This document shows, piece by piece, positions 53,455 through 64,000 of a stretch of 64,000 nucleotides of DNA. The stretch covers positions 3,183,501 to 3,247,500 of the forward strand of contig NZ_JAIZBG010000001.1 in assembly GCF_022267325.1 (NCBI RefSeq). Reading direction: 5' to 3'. The stretch comes from Leptospira sanjuanensis (GTDB lineage Bacteria > Spirochaetota > Leptospiria > Leptospirales > Leptospiraceae). The notes below the pieces were generated by a model that was not told the DNA's origin, ran no database searches, and saw nothing but the letters and a program-made list of their open reading frames with translations. The first letter of the stretch is position 1. Every line of letters starts with the position of its first letter. Both the position numbers and the translations under genes were made by a program.

Positions 53455-54612
53455 TCACAACAATTCTCCGCGATCGCGCAGCGACGCGATCAAATCTCGA
53501 ATCGCGCGTTCCCTTTGATAGGAAGAATCCGTCCACTCGGAGTAAAGATTCTCGCGGACGTTTTCGGCCCAGATGATTCTTCCCGTTTGAACGTCGATAC
53601 AACGGATCGAAAAGGCGAATTTACCGTCGTATGCCTGCCGATTGTATGGAATGTATTCGAAGTGATCCATCAAAATCAAACGATCCGCTTCCAGGAGTTT
53701 GCCTAGTTTCAATCTTGAATTTTCCGTGATTCCCGATAAGGACAACTGGATCTCGGAGAGAACCTTATCCAAACGGTTTCGTTCCACCAAAAGAATTCCG
53801 TGTTTGATGAATTTTTTTTCCAACTCGGAATATATGTCCGTGAAAATCTGCGAACCGGGCTCGTCCGTTTTCGCGAGGGAAACGAACGCGAAACGATGCG
53901 CTTCGTCCTGAGTAAAATGAGCGGACAATTCCTTCAGATGACCGAGATCCGCTTTGAGATCCTGTTCGAATTGCTGAAACGCGACGCGCATGATCGCGAA
54001 ATTCTTTTTATTCTGCGAATGATCGAATCGATCGCTGAAGATCGGAACGATCGGACCCAAAAGCAGCGGAGCGATTCCGAAGATGGATCGATGTTCGATC
54101 GGATACTTGTAACTTTTGAGAACCTTGTTCGTTTCTTCTTCGTACAATTCGAACTCAACTCTTCCGTTCGTTCTTTCGATCATCGGGAACAAACCGATCG
54201 TAACGATAAACGGAATGATGGACAACACGGGAGGTTTGACTTCTTCCGCGGAGGAACGGATTCGAATCTGAATGTGCGCGTTCGGATTGAGAAGGAACAA
54301 AGCGCTCTTTCGGAACTGCGAAAGAATCTCGGAGGAATAATAACTTTCCACGTCTTGCAAAGCTACGGAAACGTTCAGACCTTTTCGATGCATGTCTTGG
54401 GCGGCCGTTTCTCTTCCCGAAGGATCGAAATCGATCCGAACGGGAACACTTCCGTGAAACCGATATTCCCTCGGATTGATAAGCGACTTGGCTCCGAACC
54501 CGTCTCCGCTTACGTTCGCGTGATGCAGGTAACATCGAAAAAACGGAACGCAAAGAAAAACCAAGAAGAGGAATTTCGGGATAAGCGAACGGAGTAAAAA
54601 CGGATTTTTCAT
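53455..54612 (-). CDS. lipoprotein with a CsgG/LpoB-like domain
   Basis: A 385-residue predicted lipoprotein: signal peptide with lipobox CVPFFRC. The C-terminal half (about 235-380) shows the order of CsgG-like domains: FAFVSLAKTDEPGSQIFTDIYSELEKKFIKHGILLVERNRLDKVL-type helix-strand pattern (in segments), LGKLLEADRLILMDHFEY and FSIRCIDVQTGRIIWAENV. The N-terminal part has a probable membrane segment (LSIIPFIVTIGLFPM). CsgG-type proteins are outer-membrane secretion or periplasmic partner proteins; exact role unknown. Confidence 0.72.
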   Translation of the reverse strand: MKNPFLLRSLIPKFLFLVFLCVPFFRCYLHHANVSGDGFGAKSLINPREYRFHGSVPVRIDFDPSGRETAAQDMHRKGLNVSVALQDVESYYSSEILSQFRKSALFLLNPNAHIQIRIRSSAEEVKPPVLSIIPFIVTIGLFPMIERTNGRVEFELYEEETNKVLKSYKYPIEHRSIFGIAPLLLGPIVPIFSDRFDHSQNKKNFAIMRVAFQQFEQDLKADLGHLKELSAHFTQDEAHRFAFVSLAKTDEPGSQIFTDIYSELEKKFIKHGILLVERNRLDKVLSEIQLSLSGITENSRLKLGKLLEADRLILMDHFEYIPYNRQAYDGKFAFSIRCIDVQTGRIIWAENVRENLYSEWTDSSYQRERAIRDLIASLRDRGELL

Positions 54613-54792
54613 AATTCAAAACCTAACACAAAAGAACGCGGTTCAAAAAATAATTTCCGCAAAAAAGATTTCGAAACTCTAACGAGTCGCAAACGAAAGT
54701 CAAATCAATTCGGAAACAGTCCAACGGATATAGGGTAAAGAACGTCGATATTTGACTTGCCCGCACGTCGCAAAACGGTGGAATCAGAATAG

Positions 54793-55686
<894 letters not shown>

Positions 55687-55690
<4 letters not shown>

Positions 55691-56625
55691 CCTCCCCTTC
55701 CTCTCCTCAAAAAATGAGGAAGGTTCTGGAAAGAATCTTCTTCGAATACGAAACTCCCGAATATCTAACGACGGATCCGATCGAGTTCCCACATTCGTAT
55801 CCCGATTTTCAAGATCGGGAAATCGTCGGACTGATTTCAGCGCTCTTCTCGTACGGGAACGTTGCCGCGATCAAAAATCATCTCAAACATCTTTTCGAAC
55901 TTTGCGGGAACTCCCCGGTTCGATTCCTCTTAAACGAAGAACTCGAACCCGTCCGCAAAAAACTCAAACCCTATCGATTTCAAAAACCCGCCGACACGTT
56001 TCTCTTTCTGCAAACGATCCAAAAAGAAATTCGAAAAACGAAATCGCATACGTTGGAACCTTTATTTTCTCTTCCGCAAACCGGAGAATTCTCGCTTTCC
56101 CCAAAGGAACAAAGATCGCTCGATCAAAGCGGAACCTTACGACAAAGAATCGTCGCCTTCCAGCTTCGATTTCTGGAAACTTCTAAAAAAATCAACCGAC
56201 AGCAAACACAAAGTTACGGATATAAATTTCTGATCGGACAAGGACCGAGTTCGTCCTCGTTAAAACGCTATTCCATGTATCTGCGTTGGATGGTTCGGAA
56301 AGAATTTCCAGACCTCGGAATTTATACGACGATCGATCCGAACGAACTGCTCTACCCGCTCGACGTACACATTCAAAGAATTGCAAGCGTTTTGAAGATC
56401 AGCTCCAGAAGCACTCCGGACTGGAAAAAAGCCGAGGAAATCACGAACTTCTTTCTAAAACTTTTCCCGAACGATCCGGTACGAGGGGATTTTGCTCTCA
56501 GCCGATTGGGTATATTACGAAAGTGTAAGTCGAAATACGCGAAGGAGTTATGCGAAACCTGCAGAATCAACTCGATCTGCAAGGTTTACGAGAAACGACC
56601 CGGAGCAAACCGGGCCAAGGTTTAA
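55687..56625 (+). CDS. TIGR02757 (DUF2400) family protein
   Basis: A 312-residue protein if started at TTG 55687, overlapping the lyase stop (TTGA), or 303 if started at ATG 55714. It begins with YETPEYLTTDPIEFPHSYPDFQD and REIVGLISALFSYGNVAAIK, typical of the family. A HhH-GPD-like pattern is present at RWMVRKEFPDLGIY ... LDVHIQRIASVL, and the C-terminus has four Cys, C-KSKYAKEL-C-ET-C-RINSI-C, resembling the [4Fe-4S] loop of endonuclease III-like enzymes. A DNA-repair role is thus suspected, not known. Confidence 0.85.
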
Positions 56626-56629
56626 GGAA

Positions 56630-57010
56630 TTAAGGAAGTTTTTTCAGTTTGCAAGCCGAAGCCGCAATCAAGCCGGCATCCGTATTTCGAACAAGGATGA
56701 TCGTAGACAAAATAGAGTCAGCACAATCTTTCACTTTTTTCTTTTCATATAAAGCGGAGGTATCTTCCTCATCAATACCCGCAGTGGAGCTTATAAAAGC
56801 AAGCGATAATATACTTCCTGAAGAAGAGCGACTACTCGTAGACGATGTAGTTGTCCCTATGGTCATAACCATTCCGATCAAAACAGCTTCGTCAATTTTG
56901 AGTGCAGCCTCTGGCGCTTTTATCGAATCACGCCCGGTTACGTCATATACAGTAGAGCAAGAAAAACTAAAGGCAACAATGAGTAAAAACAGCACAACAA
57001 CATTCTTCAT
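56630..57010 (-). CDS. small lipoprotein (TIGR04452-like)
   Basis: A 126-residue predicted lipoprotein with ATG at 57010; the frame upstream to 57064 is not needed. Lipobox FSFSC near residue 18. The mature part has a Ser/Thr/Gly-rich hydrophobic stretch and a pattern of ALYEKKKVKDCADSI and DAGLIAASACKLKKL with Cys spacing like the Leptospira TIGR04452 lipoproteins. No function known. Convergent with the DUF2400 gene (4-bp gap). Confidence 0.65.
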   Translation of the reverse strand: MKNVVVLFLLIVAFSFSCSTVYDVTGRDSIKAPEAALKIDEAVLIGMVMTIGTTTSSTSSRSSSGSILSLAFISSTAGIDEEDTSALYEKKKVKDCADSILSTIILVRNTDAGLIAASACKLKKLP

Positions 57011-57177
57011 CCTATTTTGAAACCTCTTCCCTATATTTGAAACGAACGTAATTCCCACTCTCACCTTGTCAACTTAATATTGGAATAATATCACAAGTTG
57101 AATTATTGAATTAATTCCAAAATTGCATTCGAATTAAGAACATAATGGAAACTGAATGTATTTTTAAAAAAGAGTGG

Positions 57178-57253
<76 letters not shown>

Positions 57254-57265
57254 AAGAACGTTTCC

Positions 57266-57349
<84 letters not shown>

Positions 57350-57413
57350 GAAATACACGATATTTTTCGAGTGCGGTGGGTCAATCAAAAACGATGAAAA
57401 AAACTCCCGATTC

Positions 57414-58700
<1,287 letters not shown>

Positions 58701-58728
58701 TCAAATAGATGCTTGGTAATATTGCGTT

Positions 58729-59763
58729 TCATGATTTGGAATCGGGAAGCGGTGTCTTCAGAGAAGCTTCCAAAGTGTTGACCACGATCGCGTAACCGCT
58801 CGCGTCCCTCTGCACTCCCGAAAACATTTCGTAAAGATGATCGTAAGCGCCTCCGGTCAAAACCGGATCGGGAGAACCTTGCAGATAACCTTGAAAAACG
58901 AAACCGGTATAATAGTTCAAATCTCTCAAAAGGGAAAAGTCGATACAAAGATCGATCCTTCTTTTTTTGGATTCCCATGCCTTTAAGATCCAGGAAGTTT
59001 CTTCGAGAACGACGTTTAAACTTTTTTGAAGTTCCGGCGAAAGGGAATTCAGGCTCAGGGATTTCTTCAAAGAATCCAAATCGAAGTTCAACACGAGTGC
59101 GTTTAACAAACGGAGGAATACGTCGCTGTTTTTCTTTTCGCCGAAAATCCGTTCGATCTCGTTTCCGTTTTTCTGATAGAGAAGCGTTGAAAGAATTTCG
59201 ATCTCGTTCGCATTCAGCTCGAACTCGCGGACGATGGAATGAAACAGATTCACGTTTCCGAGAACCAAGGTCAACGGATCTTCCAAGGGAAGCAGAGAAA
59301 CGATCTCGTCCAATTCTTCCAAAATTTTGAATGTGTTTTCCTTGCCGGAAGCGCCCAGAGATTCCGCACCGATCTGAAGAACCTCTTTGCGGGACACGCT
59401 TCCCTTGGCGCTCTCCCGAAAAACTCTTCCGACATAGAAGATATTTTGATTTTCCTTTTGATGGGAGAAACCGGCCATCCCTTTGACCGCCTGAACGGTC
59501 AGATCGATGCTCGGAGAAATCTCGTTTCCGGAAAGATCACGAATTCTGAATAAAGAGGAAGAATCGGGAGCGGAAACCGTTTGTAAAAACGTGGAACTGT
59601 AATCGAATGCGGGAAGGAAAACTTCCGAGTAGCCTTTTTTTTTAAGAAAGCCGGAAACGGTTTCGAGTAAGATCCTTCTGTCCTTGCTGTCTTCGGGGCC
59701 GAGAAAGTGAAACCCGTCGGGAATCCATTTTTTCTGGCTGGGTTCTGGGAGATTTTGATTCAT
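58729..59763 (-). CDS. hisZ: ATP phosphoribosyltransferase regulatory subunit HisZ
   Basis: A 344-residue HisRS-like protein. It has class II synthetase-like parts (GYSEVFLPAFDY; FRIRDLSGNEISPSIDLTVQAVKGMA, FYVGRVFRE) but lacks the anticodon-binding domain and true histidyl-tRNA synthetase motifs, which points to HisZ. The C-terminal LLRDLNYYTGFVFQGYLQGS and LTGGAYDHLYEMF are typical. HisZ activates the short form of HisG; hisG itself is not in the window. Followed by purA. Confidence 0.88.
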   Translation of the reverse strand: MNQNLPEPSQKKWIPDGFHFLGPEDSKDRRILLETVSGFLKKKGYSEVFLPAFDYSSTFLQTVSAPDSSSLFRIRDLSGNEISPSIDLTVQAVKGMAGFSHQKENQNIFYVGRVFRESAKGSVSRKEVLQIGAESLGASGKENTFKILEELDEIVSLLPLEDPLTLVLGNVNLFHSIVREFELNANEIEILSTLLYQKNGNEIERIFGEKKNSDVFLRLLNALVLNFDLDSLKKSLSLNSLSPELQKSLNVVLEETSWILKAWESKKRRIDLCIDFSLLRDLNYYTGFVFQGYLQGSPDPVLTGGAYDHLYEMFSGVQRDASGYAIVVNTLEASLKTPLPDSKS

Positions 59764-62147
<2,384 letters not shown>

Positions 62148-62328
62148 AAGAAACGCACGAGCTAAACATTGCAAGTTTGGCTCGCGCTAACAAAACCGAT
62201 CTACATACGGCTCTCACCTTCTTTTGTCTCGAGAAAGAGGAAAGAAGATCGTATATTATAATTCCGTTATTAGAACGCGGGCCTATCTCGCAAAACTACA
62301 ATCTACTTCGGTTTATAGTCAGAGTAAC

Positions 62329-63477
62329 TTAGTTGCAAGAATGCGGAACCGTTAGGTTGTATTTGAAAGCCAAATAACATTCCGCTTTCACTCGATCCGC
62401 AGCGCTGAGTCCCTGATTGTAGATCAAAGTTTCCGCAAGTCTTCCGTCAAAACCCGATCCACCGGCGTAAACGCCTAGATACGTTAAATTATTTCCGACC
62501 GCATTGTACACGTTCGTGGTGTTTTTCTGCAAACTTCCGTTCAAATAAAGAGAGGTTCCGGTTCCGGAAAATTGCATCGTAAGAATATGAGCCGAGTTGG
62601 TGGCATAAGCGTTACTTTGAAAATCTCCGCCGCCGCTGTTGATCAAAAGCTGACCGTTGTAAAATTTCAGATACAAGGTCACGCCGCCGCCCGAAAGATG
62701 GATGATTCCTTCGCTCGCGACTGAAATTGCATTCTGTTCCACCACGAAAAGCATCGTATAAGAACTCCCCGTAATCGGAACTCCCGAGCCGGAAAAGAAC
62801 CGACCCTCTCCGTTGCTCATCTGAACAAAGGGTCTTTGATTGCGATAATTCGGGAGCCAATACGGTTCCTGATTTGCATAGTAACGGGTGAAGACGTTCG
62901 CATTAACTTGGTCTTGCCAAGTTGTGATCTTGTTGGCGCCGTCTTTCGTAACTCCCGCTTCCGCATTCAACCAAAGCACCAAACTGGAAACGTCCGTCGG
63001 GAGATAATATGTCGTCGCTTGCACGACCTGAGAATACGACTTCGTTCCGTCGGTTTGGATTTTTTCCAAAAGATAATACCGTGTTTCCCCTCCGGTTAAA
63101 CCGGAATGAGTGAAGTTGTTTACGGCGATTCCCGAACCGCTTCCCGTGATTTCCGGTGATGCCGTTGCAGTAACCGCAGAAGAATTGGAAGAATAGATCT
63201 TAAACTTAGAACCGTCCGTGACCGCAGGCCAACTCAATTTCACAGAGTGGATGTCCCCCGTTGCTGTGAAAGAGGATCCGCTTGTGTTATTTCCATTGGC
63301 GCCTGCGATCACGTTCGGAATGGCGATTTGTAAAAATAAACCGGCTGGATTGCTCGCATCCAAGCTGAACTTTTCCGCTTGCATACACGAAAACTGAAAC
63401 GAAAGAAGAAGCAAAATCCCGAAGATGCGGGAACTCCTCTGCGAAGAAGATTTTAAAAATCCGTTCGATGATCCCAT
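62329..63477 (-). CDS. lipoprotein with Fn3-like and LamG/concanavalin-like domains
   Basis: A 382-residue predicted lipoprotein with ATG 63477 preferred (frame open to 63528). Signal peptide ending in a lipobox LSFQFSC (about Cys30). Residues about 65-165 look like a fibronectin-type III fold (VKLSWPAVTDGSKFKIYSS ... RYYLLEKIQTDGTKSYSQVV), and about 180-380 like a LamG/concanavalin-A-like jelly roll (LWLNAEAGVTKDGANKI, WQDQ; YTMLFVVEQ; LYLNGSLQKNTTN; FDGRLAETLIYN). A surface-exposed carbohydrate or ligand binding role is plausible. Confidence 0.75.
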   Translation of the reverse strand: MGSSNGFLKSSSQRSSRIFGILLLLSFQFSCMQAEKFSLDASNPAGLFLQIAIPNVIAGANGNNTSGSSFTATGDIHSVKLSWPAVTDGSKFKIYSSNSSAVTATASPEITGSGSGIAVNNFTHSGLTGGETRYYLLEKIQTDGTKSYSQVVQATTYYLPTDVSSLVLWLNAEAGVTKDGANKITTWQDQVNANVFTRYYANQEPYWLPNYRNQRPFVQMSNGEGRFFSGSGVPITGSSYTMLFVVEQNAISVASEGIIHLSGGGVTLYLKFYNGQLLINSGGGDFQSNAYATNSAHILTMQFSGTGTSLYLNGSLQKNTTNVYNAVGNNLTYLGVYAGGSGFDGRLAETLIYNQGLSAADRVKAECYLAFKYNLTVPHSCN

Positions 63478-63716
63478 CATGTAAAAAGCCCAACTTTTTC
63501 TATTTGGCGTGTGTGAGCAAAGGCTCATTTACCAAAAACAACAGACCGCTTCTTTGCTGTTGATCTATTTTTATAGAGAGCGATAAATATTTTGTAAAAA
63601 TCAATCTCTCAATTTTTAATTGAGAATAAAAATACAAGAAAGATAAAGAACGGAAGTATATCCTAACCTCAGAACGGGTAAGACAGAATTCTTTTACTTT
63701 TTTAGGAAATGAAAGC

Positions 63717-63730
63717 GTGGGAACTCTTAC
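63717..63730 (+). repeat. single copy of the 14-bp palindromic motif
   Basis: GTGGGAACTCTTAC, identical to the copy at 33506-33519. Confidence 0.7.
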
Positions 63731-63812
63731 GATCTGCCGTGCACATCGTAAACCGTTCGCTTTAATTGAAATAGATACTTTGGGTTATCGATATCAATCC
63801 CTCGCCGTAAAT

Positions 63813-63846
63813 AAAAAACCCGGCGATGCGTAAACAGGCCGGGTTT
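63813..63846 (-). terminator. rho-independent terminator
   Basis: AACCCGGC (63817-63824) pairs with GCCGGGTT (63838-63845). On the minus strand the stem is followed by TTTTTTATTT. A second stem GTCGCTT/AAGCGAC (63851-63869) precedes it. It ends the gene at 63891-64000. Confidence 0.85.
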
Positions 63847-63890
63847 CAAAGTCGCTTGAAGAAAGCGACGTGAATTCTTTAAGAAAAAAA

Positions 63891-64000
63891 TTATTTCTTT
63901 TTCTTTGCTTCTTTTTTAGGAGCCGCTTCCTTCTTTGCAGGGGCTGGAGCGGAACCCGATTTTCTTGCGGCTCTTTTTTCTTCTCTAACCTTCGCTTGTC
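63891..64000 (-). CDS. Lys/Ala/Pro-rich protein, C-terminal part
   Basis: The minus-strand frame runs out of the window; the stop TAA is at 63891-63893. The visible 35 residues are REEKRAARKSGSAPAPAKKE followed by AAPKKEAKKKK, preceded by QAKV. Such Lys/Ala-rich tails occur on histone-like, ribosomal and other nucleic-acid binding proteins. Identity cannot be told. A strong terminator follows. Confidence 0.7.
   Translation of the reverse strand, partial: QAKVREEKRAARKSGSAPAPAKKEAAPKKEAKKKK

Larger units (their letters stand above)
63478..63890. other. 413-bp non-coding interval
   Basis: AT-rich upstream region of the lipoprotein gene, one 14-bp motif copy (63717-63730) and the terminator of the gene that enters from the right. 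No gene seen. Confidence 0.5.

Overview
The window looks like chromosomal DNA of a Leptospira species (Spirochaetota). The basis is the gene repertoire rather than any marker gene: a DUF1574-type SGNH-like protein beside an MBOAT acyltransferase, many lipoproteins with loose spirochaetal lipoboxes, a bactofilin/M23 pair, a spirochaetal CNG-type K+ channel and a Leptospira-like TIGR04452-type lipoprotein. The base composition looks moderately high in GC for the genus, so a higher-GC member of the pathogenic lineage is my guess; this is inference. The window is mostly ordinary housekeeping and envelope genes. No insertion sequence, prophage, CRISPR array or rRNA was seen. Three tRNAs are present (Leu-TAG, Glu-TTC, Lys-TTT).

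Layout. 1-3019 (+): end of an NHL-repeat protein, coaE, a SPOR protein and a hypothetical. 3344-5753 (-): MBOAT plus DUF1574 pair. 6080-6444: tRNA-Leu with a duplicated 3' end. 6541-8096: a divergent copper island in which cueR, a [2Fe-2S] ferredoxin and an HMA chaperone/exported protein pair surround two CueR-type promoters with 19-bp spacers. 8133-8435: a fused remnant of a vapBC toxin-antitoxin pair. 8427-10383 (-): ispD and lysA. 10459-17170 (+): zinc phospholipase-like protein, class A PBP, bactofilin, LysM/M23 peptidase, DUF900 lipoprotein. 17373-23796: HXXEE membrane protein, MarR regulator with an operator-like palindrome, a response regulator/histidine kinase hybrid, a Fur box, a dienoyl-CoA isomerase-like protein, a TPR protein and a DUF2167 protein. 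23908-29606 (-): one tightly packed run of five genes (methyltransferase, DEAD helicase, amidase and two hypotheticals).

29729-33035: RidA, a membrane protein, a 43-bp tandem repeat, a hydrolase lipoprotein and a GNAT enzyme. 33138-37673 (-): a suf locus (sufC, sufD, a Rieske ferredoxin, sufS, sufU, then a MIP18/SufT-like gene) with no sufB in the window. 37936-45378: EAL protein, a hypothetical, a CNG-type K+ channel, then an operon of MauG-type peroxidase, cupredoxin, cytochrome c and chemoreceptor. 45632-45775: a decayed fragment of a second channel gene. 45776-50834 (-): ccmABC, a response-regulator/PP2C phosphatase, purC, purS and purQ, nearly all overlapping. 50848-57010: TPR, hypothetical, ABC ATPase, CsgG-like lipoprotein, HMG-CoA lyase, DUF2400 protein and small lipoprotein. 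57178-59763 (-): tRNA-Glu, tRNA-Lys, purA and hisZ. 60138-62147 (+): a PlsC-GpsA fusion. 62329-64000 (-): a LamG-like lipoprotein and the end of a Lys/Ala-rich protein.

The most unusual structure is a dispersed 14-bp palindromic motif, GTRGGA-AC-TCNYAC, present about 20 times in non-coding DNA and nearly absent from genes. It forms three clusters (3.0, 15.7 and 33.5 kb). In two of them, copies facing one way are followed by copies facing the other way, so whole clusters can fold on themselves. I know of no function for it.
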